The notes under the pieces were generated by a model. That model was not told the origin of the DNA. It searched no databases and saw only the letters and a list, made by a program, of their open reading frames with translations. Positions 8,219 through 18,995 of a stretch of DNA of 37,575 nucleotides are shown piece after piece (positions within the stretch are counted from its first letter, which is position 1; each line of letters begins with the position of its first letter). The stretch lies in contig BOBG01000008.1 of assembly GCA_026002265.1 (NCBI GenBank), positions 1 to 37,575 on the forward strand. The letters are read 5' to 3'. Origin of the DNA: Spirochaetia bacterium (lineage in GTDB: Bacteria; Spirochaetota; Spirochaetia; Treponematales; Breznakiellaceae). A program made the position numbers and the translations under genes.

Positions 8219-8740
8219 TTAACCCCACAACTCTTTAAGAGGTTTACCTCTACTTTTAGCTAAAGCCTTTGCATCCATCATGTTAGCAATACATTCAAAG
8301 GTTGCTTTAACCACATTATACTGACTAGAAGCGCCAATCGACTTACTCAAAACATCAGTGACACCAGCCGCTTCCATAATTGCCCGTACTGGACCGCCTG
8401 CAATAATTCCGGTCCCGGAACAAGCCGGCTTAAGTAACACTCTCGATGCCTTAAAAAGTCCTTGAATCTCATGCGGAATCGTTCCGTTTTTGGTCGGAAG
8501 TACAACAATATTCCGGCGTGCTTTTTCTTCGCTTTTACGGATAGCTTCAGAAACATCGTTAGCTTTCCCAAAACCATAACCGACACGGCCATTTTTATCT
8601 CCAACAACAGTCAATGCTGAAAAAGAAAAACGGCGTCCGCCCTTAACTACTTTGGCAGTTCTATTCAATTTCACCAGTTTTACAACCGGAAATTCTTTTT
8701 CTTGTCCTTTATCCCGATCTCTATCTCGTGAATGTTCCAC
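8219..8740 (-). CDS. rpsE: 30S ribosomal protein S5 (uS5), GTG start
   Basis: uS5 helps decoding accuracy and the helicase activity of the ribosome. After an unusual charged start (EHSRDRDRDKGQEKEFP), the double-stranded RNA-binding fold follows with NRTAKVVKGGRRFSFSALTV, GRVGYGFGKANDVSEAIRKS and the C-terminal PACSGTGIIAGGPVRAIMEA. The start at 8740 is GTG with AGGGGG eight bases earlier. It lies between rplR and rpmD. Confidence 0.97.
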   Translation of the reverse strand: MEHSRDRDRDKGQEKEFPVVKLVKLNRTAKVVKGGRRFSFSALTVVGDKNGRVGYGFGKANDVSEAIRKSEEKARRNIVVLPTKNGTIPHEIQGLFKASRVLLKPACSGTGIIAGGPVRAIMEAAGVTDVLSKSIGASSQYNVVKATFECIANMMDAKALAKSRGKPLKELWG

Positions 8741-8748
8741 ATCGCCCC

Positions 8749-9135
8749 CTAAAATACGATCCCGGATTTCCGTACACTATCAGCAATAGCTTTAACAACA
8801 CCATGATATAAATAACCATTCCGATCAAAAACAACTGACTTGATATTGTTTTCAAGGAGTCGCTTTCCCATAAGTTCACCTAATTTAGCGGCACCTTCCA
8901 CAGTCGGTTTTATATCTCTCAATTCCTTTTCTAGGGTTGAAGCTGCGGCCACAGTGTGACCTACTATACGTCCTTTTGAATCACACTGGCTATCATCTAT
9001 AACTTGTATAGACAAATTCCGATTACTCTTTGTAACCGTCATACGAGGCCGATCTACAGTGCCGGAAATAGTTTTCCGTATATGTGCTTTTCTTTTAAGT
9101 CTTTTCCGGTTTTTTTCAAGCATCTTCTGCAACAT
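8749..9135 (-). CDS. rplR: 50S ribosomal protein L18 (uL18)
   Basis: uL18 binds 5S rRNA together with uL5. Motifs are RLKRKAHIRKTISGT with RPRMTVTKSNRNLSIQVIDD, GAAKLGELMGKRLLENNI and the end FDRNGYLYHGVVKAIADSVR then KSGIVF. The 128-residue length is slightly above the usual 118-120. AGGA lies about seven bases before the ATG. Confidence 0.97.
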   Translation of the reverse strand: MLQKMLEKNRKRLKRKAHIRKTISGTVDRPRMTVTKSNRNLSIQVIDDSQCDSKGRIVGHTVAAASTLEKELRDIKPTVEGAAKLGELMGKRLLENNIKSVVFDRNGYLYHGVVKAIADSVRKSGIVF

Positions 9136-9143
9136 AGATAATC

Positions 9144-9683
9144 CTATTTAACGCCGGATTTACCGACTTTCCTTCTTATGATTTCTTCTTCGTACCGGAT
9201 TCCCTTTCCTTTATAGGGTTCAGGTTCCCGGAACTTACGTATCTGAGCCGCAAATTCTCCCACACGCTGTTTATCAATACCGGTTATCGTTAATTTTCCG
9301 CCGGCTTCGACAGCAACCGAAAGATCTTCCGGCACTCCAACAAATATATCACTCGAATACCCTAAGCTCAATACCAACAACTTTCCCTGTATCTCAGCTT
9401 TATAACCGACTCCAGTAATAATCAAAGTCTTGGTAAAACCCTTTGATACCCCAGTAATCATATTATTCAATAAATTACGGTAAAGTCCATGGTAAGCTTT
9501 TGTCTGCTTATTTTCATTCGCTCTATTAACCGTAATACTACCATTTTCAGACACAAACGAAACTTCCGGACTGTATCGTACCGTTAATTTCCCTTTAGGA
9601 CCTTCTACCGCCAGAATTTCATCCTGAAAATTGATAGCAACCCCTTGCGGTATTTTGATCGGAATCTTTCCTACACGTGACAT
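9144..9683 (-). CDS. rplF: 50S ribosomal protein L6 (uL6)
   Basis: The 179-residue protein has the two repeated uL6 domains, beginning [15 protein letters not shown] and ending [20 protein letters not shown] followed by VGKSGVK, the conserved C-terminal signature. uL6 lies near the sarcin-ricin loop and GTPase centre. Spacing is 10 bases after rpsH and eight before rplR. Confidence 0.98.
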   Translation of the reverse strand: MSRVGKIPIKIPQGVAINFQDEILAVEGPKGKLTVRYSPEVSFVSENGSITVNRANENKQTKAYHGLYRNLLNNMITGVSKGFTKTLIITGVGYKAEIQGKLLVLSLGYSSDIFVGVPEDLSVAVEAGGKLTITGIDKQRVGEFAAQIRKFREPEPYKGKGIRYEEEIIRRKVGKSGVK

Positions 9684-9693
9684 AATTCCTCTT

Positions 9694-10092
9694 TTACCAG
9701 ATGGTACAAATTATCTCTCCACCAGTCTTTTTTTCAGTGGCCTTTTTTCCAGTGGTAACACCAACTGATGTAGAAACAACTACAGTTCCATATCCATTGT
9801 ATACCCGCGGCATATTTTTATAGCCCGTATACATTCTTCGACCCGGTTTTGAAATTCTTTCGAGTCCATGTATAACAGGTCTTGAATTATCATCATATTT
9901 AAGAAAAATCCTGATATAACTCGCCGCATCTTGATTAATTTTCTTAAAATTCCGGATATAGCCTTCAGTTTTTAGAATCTTAATCACCTCAAGTTTTACT
10001 TTAGAGGTGGGGATATCGACTTTTTCATGTTTCGCCATCCCGGCATTCCGTATTTTCGTTAGCATATCTGCAATAGGATCAGAAACAGCCAT
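9694..10092 (-). CDS. rpsH: 30S ribosomal protein S8 (uS8)
   Basis: The protein starts [20 protein letters not shown] and ends with a C-terminal core [20 protein letters not shown], the 16S rRNA-binding part of uS8. In many bacteria uS8 also represses the spc operon by binding mRNA near rplE; no such structure could be verified by eye here. It is 132 residues long, between rpsN and rplF. Confidence 0.97.
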   Translation of the reverse strand: MAVSDPIADMLTKIRNAGMAKHEKVDIPTSKVKLEVIKILKTEGYIRNFKKINQDAASYIRIFLKYDDNSRPVIHGLERISKPGRRMYTGYKNMPRVYNGYGTVVVSTSVGVTTGKKATEKKTGGEIICTIW

Positions 10093-10103
10093 TTTCTCCC
10101 TCC

Positions 10104-10289
10104 CTACCAGCTCGATTTAGTCACGCCGGGAATAAGCCCTTCACTTGCAAGTTTACGGAAACAAAGACGACACATTCCATATTTTCGCAAATATCCTCGC
10201 GCTCGTCCACATATCCGGCACCGGTTCACCTTTCTGGTTTTATATTTAGGTGTCCGTTGCGCCTTTATAATCATTGCCTTTCTTGCCAT
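10104..10289 (-). CDS. rpsN: 30S ribosomal protein S14 type Z (uS14)
   Basis: This 61-residue protein is the short zinc-binding form. Cys24, Cys27, Cys40 and Cys43 in [20 protein letters not shown] and the next residues form the zinc site. The C-terminus [14 protein letters not shown] is standard. It lies 10 bases after rplE and 11 before rpsH. Confidence 0.98.
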   Translation of the reverse strand: MARKAMIIKAQRTPKYKTRKVNRCRICGRARGYLRKYGMCRLCFRKLASEGLIPGVTKSSW

Positions 10290-10299
10290 TTTCTACTCC

Positions 10300-10902
10300 T
10301 CATTTCCTAAAGGGCATACCAAATTTAGATAGAAAAACTTTTGCTTCCGTATCAGTCCGCGCAGTTGTAACGATAGCGATATTCAACCCTGACACACGTT
10401 CAATTTTATCAAAATCAATTTCAGGAAAAATAATTTGTTCCTGTATTCCCAATGAATAATTACCATGCCCATCAAAAGCATTTTGATTAATACCCCGGAA
10501 ATCTTTTACACGCGGTAATGCTACATTAACCAAACGATCAAGAAATTCATACATCATAGCACCACGCAGAGTAACTCGTACACCAATTTCCTGTCCTTCA
10601 CGGATCTTAAAATTAGCAATACTTTTACGGGCTTTTGTTTTAACAGCTTTCTGCCCAGTAATGAGACTCAGATCATCAACGGCTGCATCTAACAATTTTT
10701 TATTTTGGAGTGCTTCACCTACACCCATACTAACAATAATTTTTTCCAATTTTGGAACTTGCATTGATGAAGTATAACCTAACTCCTTGAATAAATCCGG
10801 AGCTATTTGTTCACGGTATATCTTTTTAAGACGCGGTTCCTGATGAGCAACCGGACGTTCAATACTTTTTTTTCCGGAATTTTTTTGTTCGTTACTTGCC
10901 AT
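10300..10902 (-). CDS. rplE: 50S ribosomal protein L5 (uL5)
   Basis: uL5 binds 5S rRNA and contacts P-site tRNA. The chosen ATG at 10902 shares its A with the rplX stop (TAATG overlap) and is preceded by GGAGAGG, indicating translational coupling; the frame is open to 10920. The 200-residue protein carries an N-terminal polar extension of about 25 residues before [20 protein letters not shown]. Core motifs are [40 protein letters not shown] and [11 protein letters not shown]. Confidence 0.97.
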   Translation of the reverse strand: MASNEQKNSGKKSIERPVAHQEPRLKKIYREQIAPDLFKELGYTSSMQVPKLEKIIVSMGVGEALQNKKLLDAAVDDLSLITGQKAVKTKARKSIANFKIREGQEIGVRVTLRGAMMYEFLDRLVNVALPRVKDFRGINQNAFDGHGNYSLGIQEQIIFPEIDFDKIERVSGLNIAIVTTARTDTEAKVFLSKFGMPFRK

Positions 10903-11228
10903 TACAGAGCCTCTCCGCATTTTTTACAGATACGAATTTTCGAATCTCCATCTATTTTATAACCTATCCGGGTAGCACCACATTTTTTACAAATAATCAT
11001 TAAATTCGAGCTGTGAATAGCAGCTTCTATTTCAATAATTCCACCTCTATCCTGTTGGCTACGCCGTTTTTTTGCTTTTTTTACAAGGTTAATACCTTCC
11101 ACAATAATACGATCTTTGTCACGAACTATCTTAAGAATACGGCCTCGTTTTCCTTTATCTTTACCTGCAATAACTTGAACAGTATCGTCTTTTCGTAATT
11201 TAAACTTATGTTCTGTAATGGTTCCCAT
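10902..11228 (-). CDS. rplX: 50S ribosomal protein L24 (uL24) with C-terminal zinc ribbon
   Basis: The KOW motif is seen as [20 protein letters not shown] near residues 17-37, and uL24 acts early in 50S assembly. The C-terminal part has two CxxC pairs (Cys80/Cys83 and Cys101/Cys104), so it ends in a zinc ribbon. The length of 108 residues is usual for this form. It overlaps rplE by one base. Confidence 0.97.
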   Translation of the reverse strand: MGTITEHKFKLRKDDTVQVIAGKDKGKRGRILKIVRDKDRIIVEGINLVKKAKKRRSQQDRGGIIEIEAAIHSSNLMIICKKCGATRIGYKIDGDSKIRICKKCGEAL

Positions 11229-11239
11229 ATCAAAACTCC

Positions 11240-11608
11240 TTACAATACCTCAGGGGCAAGAGATACAATTTTCATGTAATCTTTTTCACGTAATTCACGG
11301 GCAACCGGCCCGAAAACACGTTTCCCCTTTGGATTTAAATTCGCATCTATTATAACACAGGCATTATCATCAAACCGAATATAGGTTCCGTCAGGACGGC
11401 GATACTCTTTATGAACTCGGACAATGACTGCCTTTTCAACCGTCCCTTTTTTTATATTAGAATTCGGGAGGGCATCTTTTACTGCTACTACAATAATATC
11501 ACCAATACTCGCATATCTCCGCTTAGAACCGCCCAGTACTTTTATACACTGAACAACTTTAGCACCAGAGTTATCAGCAACATTTAAAAATGTTTCTACC
11601 TGTACCAC
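11240..11608 (-). CDS. rplN: 50S ribosomal protein L14 (uL14), GTG start
   Basis: The open frame reaches a TTG at 11632, but the GTG at 11608 follows AGGTGGAG by seven bases and yields exactly the usual 122 residues, starting [20 protein letters not shown]. It contains [20 protein letters not shown] and ends in [15 protein letters not shown]. uL14 sits at the subunit interface and binds the silencing factor RsfS in many bacteria. Confidence 0.97.
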   Translation of the reverse strand: MVQVETFLNVADNSGAKVVQCIKVLGGSKRRYASIGDIIVVAVKDALPNSNIKKGTVEKAVIVRVHKEYRRPDGTYIRFDDNACVIIDANLNPKGKRVFGPVARELREKDYMKIVSLAPEVL

Positions 11609-11670
11609 AACAATACTCCACCTATTTATCAAAATATACAGTTTTAAACAAGCACATACTGACTAATTTT

Positions 11671-11943
11671 CTAATGTGTCTGCTCCAAAATTTCTACTAA
11701 TTTCCAACATTTTTCTTTACTGAGAGGACGAGATTCTACAATTCGTACCCGATCACCGATCTTTGCCTCGTTCTTTTCATCATGAGCCTTTACTCTTTTG
11801 ATACGGGTAATATATTTCTTGTAAAAAGGATGTAATGTAGTTGTTTCTACTGCCACCACAATCGTTTTATCCATTTTATCACTTTTTACTCGACCTACAA
11901 ATTCTTTTTTACCGCTTTTTTTAATTACCGGTTGATCTACCAT
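11671..11943 (-). CDS. rpsQ: 30S ribosomal protein S17 (uS17)
   Basis: The OB-fold protein of 90 residues has [20 protein letters not shown], then [19 protein letters not shown] and [20 protein letters not shown], as expected for uS17. Its ATG shares a base with the rpmC stop (TAATG), so the two are translationally coupled. Confidence 0.97.
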   Translation of the reverse strand: MVDQPVIKKSGKKEFVGRVKSDKMDKTIVVAVETTTLHPFYKKYITRIKRVKAHDEKNEAKIGDRVRIVESRPLSKEKCWKLVEILEQTH

Positions 11944-12146
11944 TACTTAGCTCCTAGATGCTCTGTTTCATGCTGATGAATCAATGTATTCAGCCGAGCA
12001 ATTTGACGACGCATAACACGCCCCTGAAGGGGATTATCTATATGTCCAATAATAATTTGAAAACGAAATTCCATATATTTCCGGTTTAAATCATTTCGTT
12101 TAACTTTTAATTCCGAAAGAGTTAAACTTTTAAATGAATTCTTCAT
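11943..12146 (-). CDS. rpmC: 50S ribosomal protein L29 (uL29)
   Basis: This 67-residue helical-hairpin protein has [20 protein letters not shown] and a C-terminal [15 protein letters not shown]. uL29 surrounds the exit tunnel with uL23. The ATG at 12146 is preferred to the adjacent upstream TTG because of GTAGGAG a few bases earlier. Confidence 0.95.
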   Translation of the reverse strand: MKNSFKSLTLSELKVKRNDLNRKYMEFRFQIIIGHIDNPLQGRVMRRQIARLNTLIHQHETEHLGAK

Positions 12147-12188
12147 CAAGATTCTCCTACTAATTCACACAAGAACATCAAAGTAATA

Positions 12189-12614
12189 TTACGCACCCAA
12201 TTCTGTATCAGTACGAATAACAATCTTTGTTTTGATCGGAAGTTTTGCACCTGCCAAGATCATAGCTTCTTCTGCGAGTGATCGCTCAATTCCACCCAAC
12301 TCAAACAGTACCGTTCCCGGTTTTACCACAGCAACCCAATATTCCGGCGCTCCTTTTCCTTTACCCATACGGGTTTCCGCCGGTTTTTTGGAATACGGTT
12401 TATCCGGAAAAATCCGGATCCATAATTTACCGCCACGCTTTACATGCCGGTTCATGGCAATACGAGCTGCTTCAATTTGCCGGTTAGTAATCCATATCCG
12501 CTCAAGAGCAATTAATCCAAAATCGCCAAAAACTATAGTATTTCCTCTTGTAGCATTCCCCGGCATAGTGCCACGTTGTACTTTTCGATGTTTTACACGT
12601 TTGGGACTTAACAT
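12189..12614 (-). CDS. rplP: 50S ribosomal protein L16 (uL16)
   Basis: It begins [20 protein letters not shown] and contains [40 protein letters not shown] and [19 protein letters not shown], the uL16 signatures near the A-site tRNA. The length of 141 residues is typical. It starts two bases after the rpsC stop. Confidence 0.98.
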   Translation of the reverse strand: MLSPKRVKHRKVQRGTMPGNATRGNTIVFGDFGLIALERIWITNRQIEAARIAMNRHVKRGGKLWIRIFPDKPYSKKPAETRMGKGKGAPEYWVAVVKPGTVLFELGGIERSLAEEAMILAGAKLPIKTKIVIRTDTELGA

Positions 12615-12616
12615 AT

Positions 12617-13324
12617 TTACTCCTTTACAGGGGGATGCTCACGACGCTGTTTACGAACCAAAAGCCCTGCATCTTCTTTCTGTTCATTACCGTATTTCAT
12701 ACCATTAAATACCCAGACTTTTACTCCAATAGAACCAAATGTTGTATGAGATTCTGCAAATCCATAATCAATATCTGCTCGCAAAGTATGCAACGGAATA
12801 CGTCCTTCTTTCGCTTCTTCCGTACGAGACATTTCAGCACCACCGAGACGCCCTGACAAACGTACTTTTACGCCTTGTGCATTACCTTTTTTCATAGCAT
12901 TAGTAATTGCTTGCTTCATAGCCCGCCTAAAAGAGGAACGTTCCTTGAGTTGTTTTGCGATATTTTGAGCAATAATTTGTGCATTACTATCAGCGTTTCT
13001 AACTTCTTTAATTTTTATTTGAATTTTTTTTGAAACGTATTTTTGTAATTCAGCACCTATCTTTTCAATATTCGCGCCTTTTTGTCCAATAATAACACCC
13101 GGACGAGCACTATGAATAGTAATAGTAATACGTTGGGGATGGCGAATAATTTCTAATTCAGCAATATCCGCACCTTTAGTTCCCGGTAATTCCATAATAA
13201 GTTTACGGAGACGTATATCTTCATGAAGAGTATCAACATATTCTTTTGGATCTACATACCAGTGGGATCCCCACACTTTATTGATACCAATACGAAGTCC
13301 TACCGGATTAACTTTCTGCCCCAT
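12617..13324 (-). CDS. rpsC: 30S ribosomal protein S3 (uS3)
   Basis: The real start is the ATG at 13324 ([20 protein letters not shown]), one base after the rplV stop, with GGCGGGAG before it. The KH domain follows with [20 protein letters not shown] near residues 75-95, and the C-terminal domain has [20 protein letters not shown] then [20 protein letters not shown]. uS3 forms part of the mRNA entry channel. Confidence 0.98.
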   Translation of the reverse strand: MGQKVNPVGLRIGINKVWGSHWYVDPKEYVDTLHEDIRLRKLIMELPGTKGADIAELEIIRHPQRITITIHSARPGVIIGQKGANIEKIGAELQKYVSKKIQIKIKEVRNADSNAQIIAQNIAKQLKERSSFRRAMKQAITNAMKKGNAQGVKVRLSGRLGGAEMSRTEEAKEGRIPLHTLRADIDYGFAESHTTFGSIGVKVWVFNGMKYGNEQKEDAGLLVRKQRREHPPVKE

Positions 13325-13325
13325 A

Positions 13326-13688
13326 TTATTCTCCCGCCTTTCCTTTCTCATCTAATACCACAGTGATATGACACATCCTTTTAAGCAACATATCTGCCCG
13401 ACCTCTGGCACGAAACCATACTCGTTTCATCCGTGGACCTTCATCAACCAAGATTTCTTTTATATAAAGCATATCTTCTGCTAAATGTTTATTTTGATTC
13501 AAGGCATTAGAAGCACTTGATTTCATCGTTTTTTCAAGAAGACGCGCACCTTTATGGGGTATGCTATCCAATAAAGCTACAGCATCCGGATATGATTTTT
13601 GCCGTATCAAATCCGCTACTGGCCGAACTTTATACGGTGAAGCAATAAAATATTTAGAAACTGCTCTATAGCCTTTTTTTGTTTTCAT
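13326..13688 (-). CDS. rplV: 50S ribosomal protein L22 (uL22)
   Basis: uL22 lines the exit tunnel with its long beta hairpin. Visible motifs are [20 protein letters not shown] near the start, [18 protein letters not shown] in the middle and [20 protein letters not shown] before the C-terminus. It is 120 residues long and precedes rpsC by one base. Confidence 0.97.
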   Translation of the reverse strand: MKTKKGYRAVSKYFIASPYKVRPVADLIRQKSYPDAVALLDSIPHKGARLLEKTMKSSASNALNQNKHLAEDMLYIKEILVDEGPRMKRVWFRARGRADMLLKRMCHITVVLDEKGKAGE

Positions 13689-13709
13689 TACCGATCCACC
13701 TACAAAAAA

Positions 13710-13988
13710 TTACTTGGATGCCTTCTTATCTGAACCTGCATGCCCCCGGAAAATACGGGTTGGAACAAATTCTCCAAGTTTATGACCGACAAGATTTTCG
13801 GTAATATACACCGGAATCCATGTCTTACCATTGTGAACTGAAATAGTCATACCCACCATTTCAGGGATAATCGTAGAACACCGAGAATAGGTTTTTATCA
13901 CTTTCCTATCCCCTGTTTTCGCTATTTCTGAGACTCTTTTGTAGAGACTCTTTTCTATAAAAGGACCTTTTTTAACGGACCGTGACAA
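13710..13988 (-). CDS. rpsS: 30S ribosomal protein S19 (uS19)
   Basis: The protein starts [20 protein letters not shown] and contains [40 protein letters not shown] and [10 protein letters not shown], all diagnostic of uS19 in the 30S head. Length is 92 residues. It lies between rplB and rplV. Confidence 0.98.
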   Translation of the reverse strand: MSRSVKKGPFIEKSLYKRVSEIAKTGDRKVIKTYSRCSTIIPEMVGMTISVHNGKTWIPVYITENLVGHKLGEFVPTRIFRGHAGSDKKASK

Positions 13989-13997
13989 TATGACCTC

Positions 13998-14822
13998 CTA
14001 TTTTTTAGGGCGACTTACAATAAAACGTGACGAAGATTTATGTTTATCACGAGTTTTATACCCTTTTGTTGGCTGTCCCCATGGAGTAACCGGGTTAATA
14101 CCCTTATTTTTTCCTTCACCTCCACCATGAGGATGATCCACCGGATTCATTGCCATACCGCGTACTGTTGGACGTACTCCCAACCAGCGTTTACGCCCTG
14201 CTTTACCAAATTGAATGTTCATATGATCTTCATTACCCACCGTACCGATAGTGGCATGGCATTTTTTGAAAACCATACGCATCTCGCCGGAAGGAAGTTT
14301 CACTGTAACATAGTCGCCTTCTTTGGCAACAATAAGTACACTTGAACCGGCCGACCGAGCCATCTGTCCACCCTTACCAAGGGTCAACTCAACATTGTGA
14401 ACCGTAAATCCTAATGGGATATTTCCCAAAGGCAAAGCATTTCCTACTTCAATGGGGGCATTCTGTCCACTCAAAATAGTTGCTCCAAGCGCTAAACTCT
14501 TTGGAGCTAGAATATATCGTTTATCGCCATCTTTATAATGAATCAACGCTATGTTAGAACTCCGGTTAGGGTCATATTCAATTGCCACAACTTTTCCCGG
14601 AACATCTATTTTATCCCGTTTAAAATCTATTGTACGATAAAGCCGTTTGCACCCGCCACCTTTATGACGAACACTAATGCGTCCATGCGAATCACGGCCG
14701 GCTTTTTCAGGTCTTCCTGATGTAAGACCTTTTTCCGGTCTCTTTTTCGAAAGTGCAGAATTATCTAACCCAATCAACTGCCTCATTCCCGCAGTGATCG
14801 GTTTATATGTCTTGATTCCCAT
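13998..14822 (-). CDS. rplB: 50S ribosomal protein L2 (uL2)
   Basis: uL2 is needed for peptidyl transfer and subunit association. The ATG at 14822 ([20 protein letters not shown]) is used instead of the upstream in-frame start at 14846. It carries RVRHKGGG-type [18 protein letters not shown], the central [20 protein letters not shown] and the C-terminal [20 protein letters not shown] with the catalytic-site-proximal histidine. Length of 274 residues is standard. Confidence 0.98.
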   Translation of the reverse strand: MGIKTYKPITAGMRQLIGLDNSALSKKRPEKGLTSGRPEKAGRDSHGRISVRHKGGGCKRLYRTIDFKRDKIDVPGKVVAIEYDPNRSSNIALIHYKDGDKRYILAPKSLALGATILSGQNAPIEVGNALPLGNIPLGFTVHNVELTLGKGGQMARSAGSSVLIVAKEGDYVTVKLPSGEMRMVFKKCHATIGTVGNEDHMNIQFGKAGRKRWLGVRPTVRGMAMNPVDHPHGGGEGKNKGINPVTPWGQPTKGYKTRDKHKSSSRFIVSRPKK

Positions 14823-14832
14823 AATTATACCT

Positions 14833-15132
14833 TTATACACCCTCAAAAAGAGGTATCTTTTCGTTTTTAGGTAGACAAATTATAGCTTTTTTCCATGTGG
14901 AAGTATAGCCCGGCCGGGACCGTTGCCGCTTTGGTTTTCCACCAATTACCATAACATTACAAGAAATCGGATGTACATTAAAAAGCTTACGAACCGCTTC
15001 TTTTATCTGAATTTTTGTAGCAGCTGGATCAACCTTAAAAACATATTTGGCTTCTTCCCGCATAAGATTAGTCTTTTCGGAAAGTATCGGCTCAATCAAA
15101 ACTTTCTCTAAAATAATATCACCCGGTTTCAT
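14833..15132 (-). CDS. rplW: 50S ribosomal protein L23 (uL23)
   Basis: It has [20 protein letters not shown] then [20 protein letters not shown] and the end [20 protein letters not shown], typical of uL23, the docking site at the tunnel exit. It overlaps the rplD stop by four bases (ATGA-type), indicating coupled translation. Length is 99 residues. Confidence 0.97.
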   Translation of the reverse strand: MKPGDIILEKVLIEPILSEKTNLMREEAKYVFKVDPAATKIQIKEAVRKLFNVHPISCNVMVIGGKPKRQRSRPGYTSTWKKAIICLPKNEKIPLFEGV

Positions 15133-15779
15133 TGTTCAACCTTTGCTGTTGGATCTTTATCACCATAAAATGTATTAAGCTGTCGAGCAGCAGTTTCTAG
15201 TACAATAAGATTCCGACTATAAAATAAATCATGCGCCCTTAAACGGTTATAAGAAAGAAAACTAAGCCATGGAATATTTCCACCTGCTCTTTTTGTCATC
15301 TGATCATTATCTTTTAGAAGAATGACTGTTCTTTTATTATTAGTAATATTGGCAAGAATCTTAATAATATCCTTAGTTTTTCCAGAATTCACCGAAAAAT
15401 CTTCAACTATTTTAAGCGTATTATTTTTTGCTTTTAAACTCAAAATATTTTTAATGGCAGCCCGTTTTACTTTTTTAGGAATAGAATAGGAAAAAGATCG
15501 CGGCTTTGGACCAAAAATGGTACCACCACCAACTAATATCGGTGATTTTTTATCACCTCTTCGTGCACGTCCAGTACCTTTTTGTTTATAGGGTTTAGTA
15601 TTGGAACCGTGAACTTCTCCCCGATCCTTCGTACTTGCAGTTCCTAATCTATTGTTAGCAAGTTCATTGTTTATAGCATACCAAATAATACTTTCATTCG
15701 GTGCAACCCCGAAAACAGAATCATCCAATTCTATATTACGCAGTTCTTTACCATCAGTGGAATAAACTGTCATATTCAT
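15129..15779 (-). CDS. rplD: 50S ribosomal protein L4 (uL4)
   Basis: uL4 lines the tunnel and in some bacteria regulates the S10 operon. Motifs are [20 protein letters not shown], then [20 protein letters not shown] and [20 protein letters not shown]. The frame is open to a TTG at 15806; ATG codons at 15779 and 15773 both lack a strong Shine-Dalgarno, and the first is chosen. At 216 residues it is near the usual size. The 3' end overlaps rplW by four bases. Confidence 0.95.
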   Translation of the reverse strand: MNMTVYSTDGKELRNIELDDSVFGVAPNESIIWYAINNELANNRLGTASTKDRGEVHGSNTKPYKQKGTGRARRGDKKSPILVGGGTIFGPKPRSFSYSIPKKVKRAAIKNILSLKAKNNTLKIVEDFSVNSGKTKDIIKILANITNNKRTVILLKDNDQMTKRAGGNIPWLSFLSYNRLRAHDLFYSRNLIVLETAARQLNTFYGDKDPTAKVEQ

Positions 15780-15851
15780 AATTTTACCACAATTTCTTTT
15801 TCTCAAGTAATGAGAGGAAACAGTGCCCCCTTTAAGGAATTCAAATTCTTA

Positions 15852-16466
15852 CTATTTTTTTACTGCGGTCCTAACAAAAATTAGTCCTTTATTTATTCCA
15901 GGCACAGCCCCACGGACCATAATACAATGTCGTTCTGTATCGATTTGAATTACTTTCAAATTAAGTACTGTCACAGATTCGCGACCCATACGCCCCGGCA
16001 TCTTTACATTTTTGAATGTACGTCCTGGATATGTTGATTGTCCTGTAGAACCCGGCTCGCGGTGAAATTTTGAGCCATGTGTATAGCGTCCACCACCAAA
16101 ATTCCACCGTTTCACTACACCTTGAAAACCTTTGCCTTTTGAAATACCAGTTACATCAAGGTAACGGCATCCCTCAAATATTTCTACTCCAAAAGAATCA
16201 CCAACCGGAATATCTTTTTCTAAATTCCGGATTTCTTTGAGATACTTCTTCGGAGCAATGTTCTCTGGAAATTGGCCCTGATACGGCTTAGTTATTCTAC
16301 TTTTTTTCTGATCATCTAAACCAATAAGAGTAACAGTCTGACCATCGGCCTCTCGTTTTGCAAGAACAACGTTCGGCTCAGCCTGAATTACCGTTACCGG
16401 TACGAGATTTCCTGCCCCATCAAATATTTGAGTCATTCCAATTTTTTTAGCCATCAGAGCCAACAT
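15852..16466 (-). CDS. rplC: 50S ribosomal protein L3 (uL3)
   Basis: The start at 16466 gives [20 protein letters not shown] and follows GAGG by about six bases; a second ATG four codons later is also possible. The central [18 protein letters not shown] and the loop [20 protein letters not shown], then [16 protein letters not shown], identify uL3, whose loop reaches the peptidyl transferase centre. Length is 204 residues. Confidence 0.97.
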   Translation of the reverse strand: MLALMAKKIGMTQIFDGAGNLVPVTVIQAEPNVVLAKREADGQTVTLIGLDDQKKSRITKPYQGQFPENIAPKKYLKEIRNLEKDIPVGDSFGVEIFEGCRYLDVTGISKGKGFQGVVKRWNFGGGRYTHGSKFHREPGSTGQSTYPGRTFKNVKMPGRMGRESVTVLNLKVIQIDTERHCIMVRGAVPGINKGLIFVRTAVKK

Positions 16467-16510
16467 AATAACCTCAACAAACAAGCCCACTGTAGGGCGA
16501 TTATAAAGCG

Positions 16511-16819
16511 TTATTGCTTTATCTCTACATCAACACCCGCAGGGAGTTCCAACTTCATCAATGCATCCATTACTTCAGGCGAAGGACTGATTATATCAAC
16601 TAAACGTTTATGTGTCCGCATCTCGAATTGCTCACGAGATTTCTTATTTACATGGGGAGAACGAAGAACCGTCACTTTGTTGATACAAGTCGGAAGTGGA
16701 ATCGGACCTGTCACCAACGCCCCTGCTTTTTGCACTGTTTGAACGATAGATTTCGCGCTTTGATCGATCAATTCCACATCGAAACCACGTAACCGGACAC
16801 GAATTCGCTCTTTCGCCAT
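16511..16819 (-). CDS. rpsJ: 30S ribosomal protein S10 (uS10)
   Basis: The 102-residue protein has [20 protein letters not shown] then [20 protein letters not shown] and [20 protein letters not shown], typical of uS10/NusE, which also joins antitermination complexes. The ATG at 16819 follows GGAGG by eight bases and is preferred to the TTG just before it. It opens the S10 cluster after tuf. Confidence 0.98.
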   Translation of the reverse strand: MAKERIRVRLRGFDVELIDQSAKSIVQTVQKAGALVTGPIPLPTCINKVTVLRSPHVNKKSREQFEMRTHKRLVDIISPSPEVMDALMKLELPAGVDVEIKQ

Positions 16820-16846
16820 CAAAAAATCCTCCGCCTTACAAAAACT

Positions 16847-18046
16847 TTATTCAATAATTTCAATAACCTGTCCGGATGCAACCGTTTTTCCGCCCTCACG
16901 AATAGCAAACTTAAGTCCTTTTTCCATAGCAATGGGATGGATCAAATCCCCCATAATCTCGGTGTTATCACCAGGCATAACCATTTCCTTGCCTTCCGGA
17001 AGGGTAACGGTTCCAGTAATATCAGTAGTCCGGAAATAAAATTGGGGCCGGTAACCTTTAAAGAAAGGACTATGACGTCCACCTTCTTCCTTGGAAAGAC
17101 AATAAATCTGTCCCTTGAATTTATTATAGGGTTTAATGGAACCGGGTTTTGCAAGAACCTGTCCACGTTCAACTTCTTTCTTTTCAATACCCCTGAGCAA
17201 AGTGCCGACATTATCGCCTGCCTGAGCGGAATCAAGGAGTTTATTAAACATCTCGATACCAGTGACAACAGTTTTCCGTGTCGGCTTAATACCAACAATC
17301 TCAATTTCTTCGTTGAGTTTGAGAATACCTCGTTCCACCTTTCCGGTAACAACCGTTCCACGTCCCTGAATGGTGAATACATCTTCAATCGGCATAAGGA
17401 AAGGTTTAGCTTCGTCACGGATCGGATCCGGGAAATAACTATCCATTGCATCAAGAAGCTCTTGAATACACTTAGAATTGTCCGTCTCTTCACCCTTGTT
17501 AAGATCTTCCATTGCCTTGAATGCTGATCCCTTGATAATAGGAATCTCACCACCGGGGAAACCATTAGCAGTAAGCACATCTCGGATTTCTTCTTCAACT
17601 AACTCAAGAAGTTCCGGATCATCAACCAGATCAACCTTATTAAGGAAGACAATAATATTAGGGACACCAACCTGACGAGCAAGAATGATATGCTCTCTTG
17701 TCTGGGGCATAACAGAATCTGGTGCGGACACAACCAACACAGCCCCATCCATCTGGGCAGCACCGGTGATCATATTCTTAATATAGTCAGCATGCCCAGG
17801 ACAGTCGATATGAGCATAGTGTCGTTTTTCAGACTGATACTCCAAATGCCGGGTATTGATAGTAATACCCCGCGCTTTTTCCTCCGGAGCATTATCAATA
17901 TCATCAAATTTCATTATCTTGTCGCCATACTTCTTTCCGCAGTACATTGTAATAGCTGCTGAAAGAGTCGTCTTTCCATGGTCAACGTGCCCAATTGTTC
18001 CCACGTTCATATGAATTTTGTTTCGATTAAACTTGTCCTTAGCCAT
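16847..18046 (-). CDS. tuf: Elongation factor Tu
   Basis: EF-Tu delivers aminoacyl-tRNA to the ribosomal A site. The 399-residue protein has G1 GHVDHGKT (residues 19-26), the switch region [13 protein letters not shown]3 DCPGH, G4 NKVD and G5 GSAFKA, then domains 2 and 3 with [20 protein letters not shown] and [13 protein letters not shown]. It has a strong GGAGGTGGTG ribosome-binding site. It sits between rpsG and rpsJ; fusA, normally between rpsG and tuf, is absent, and the 92-bp gap before the gene shows no clear promoter. Confidence 0.98.
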   Translation of the reverse strand: MAKDKFNRNKIHMNVGTIGHVDHGKTTLSAAITMYCGKKYGDKIMKFDDIDNAPEEKARGITINTRHLEYQSEKRHYAHIDCPGHADYIKNMITGAAQMDGAVLVVSAPDSVMPQTREHIILARQVGVPNIIVFLNKVDLVDDPELLELVEEEIRDVLTANGFPGGEIPIIKGSAFKAMEDLNKGEETDNSKCIQELLDAMDSYFPDPIRDEAKPFLMPIEDVFTIQGRGTVVTGKVERGILKLNEEIEIVGIKPTRKTVVTGIEMFNKLLDSAQAGDNVGTLLRGIEKKEVERGQVLAKPGSIKPYNKFKGQIYCLSKEEGGRHSPFFKGYRPQFYFRTTDITGTVTLPEGKEMVMPGDNTEIMGDLIHPIAMEKGLKFAIREGGKTVASGQVIEIIE

Positions 18047-18138
18047 TGCACCACCTCCTTATATTCCTCGTGCCAGGTCAACCGTACCCGCGCGATCTTT
18101 TTCAAAAGAAAAACCAGAATCATTCCGGAATTTAATTA

Positions 18139-18609
18139 TTACCATCGGTAATGGGTAAACGCTTTATTAGCTTCTGCCATCCGGTGAGTATCATCCCGTT
18201 TTTTGTACGCAGTCCCAGTATTATTGTACGCATCCATCAATTCTGCTGCAAGCCGATCTTCCATTCCATGTCCGGACCGCGCCCGAGCAGCCGCTATGAT
18301 CCAACGCATACCCAAAGCTTCGCGGCGCGCTTCTCGTATTTCAACCGGAACTTGATAGGTAGCCCCACCAACCCGCCGGGATTTTACTTCAACATTAGGT
18401 TTAACATTCTCTAAAGCTTTGAGAAAAACTTCAAGAGGCTCTTTCCCCGTCTTCGAACCTAATGAAAGTAATGCTTCATGTACAATGTGCAGAGTAACTG
18501 AACGCTTCCCTTCCCACATCATACGATTGACAAATTTAGACACCACAGAACTATGGTACACAGGATCTGGTACAATACCCCGATCTATAGTTTTTTTCTT
18601 TCTTCCCAT
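18139..18609 (-). CDS. rpsG: 30S ribosomal protein S7 (uS7)
   Basis: The protein begins [20 protein letters not shown] and has [20 protein letters not shown], then [20 protein letters not shown] and the end [18 protein letters not shown]. uS7 organises the 30S head near the E site. Length is 156 residues. It follows rpsL by 11 bases. Confidence 0.98.
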   Translation of the reverse strand: MGRKKKTIDRGIVPDPVYHSSVVSKFVNRMMWEGKRSVTLHIVHEALLSLGSKTGKEPLEVFLKALENVKPNVEVKSRRVGGATYQVPVEIREARREALGMRWIIAAARARSGHGMEDRLAAELMDAYNNTGTAYKKRDDTHRMAEANKAFTHYRW

Positions 18610-18620
18610 ATCAAATATTC

Positions 18621-18995
18621 CTATGCTCTGGGCCGTTTGGCACCATATTTTGATCGACTCCGTTTGCGGCCGTCCACACCGATAGTATCTTTTGCCCCAC
18701 GAATAATGTGGTACCGGACGCCGGGAAGGTCCTTGACACGGCCACCGCGCACTAAAACGACCGAGTGTTCCTGCAAATTGTGTCCAATACCCGGTATATA
18801 CGCGGTCACCTCTGTCCCATGAGACAGACGGACACGGGCAACTTTCCGTAACGCGGAATTAGGCTTTTTTGGGGTGACAGTCATAACACGAGTACAAACT
18901 CCCCGTTTTTGAGGACATGACTGAAGCGCGGGCGACTTTGTTTTGGAAGTAACCTGTTTCCGTCCAAAACGAACTAATTGATTTATAGTAGGCAT
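18621..18995 (-). CDS. rpsL: 30S ribosomal protein S12 (uS12)
   Basis: The start at 18995 gives [20 protein letters not shown] and a standard 124-residue protein; an in-frame extension up to 19148 is rejected. [20 protein letters not shown] and [20 protein letters not shown] are invariant parts of the decoding centre; lysines at 43, 44 and 88 are the wild-type residues at positions where streptomycin-resistance changes are known. No Shine-Dalgarno is seen before the ATG. A short frame overlaps this start (see the leader ORF), which may couple translation. It is the promoter-proximal gene of the ribosomal block. Confidence 0.97.
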   Translation of the reverse strand: MPTINQLVRFGRKQVTSKTKSPALQSCPQKRGVCTRVMTVTPKKPNSALRKVARVRLSHGTEVTAYIPGIGHNLQEHSVVLVRGGRVKDLPGVRYHIIRGAKDTIGVDGRKRSRSKYGAKRPRA

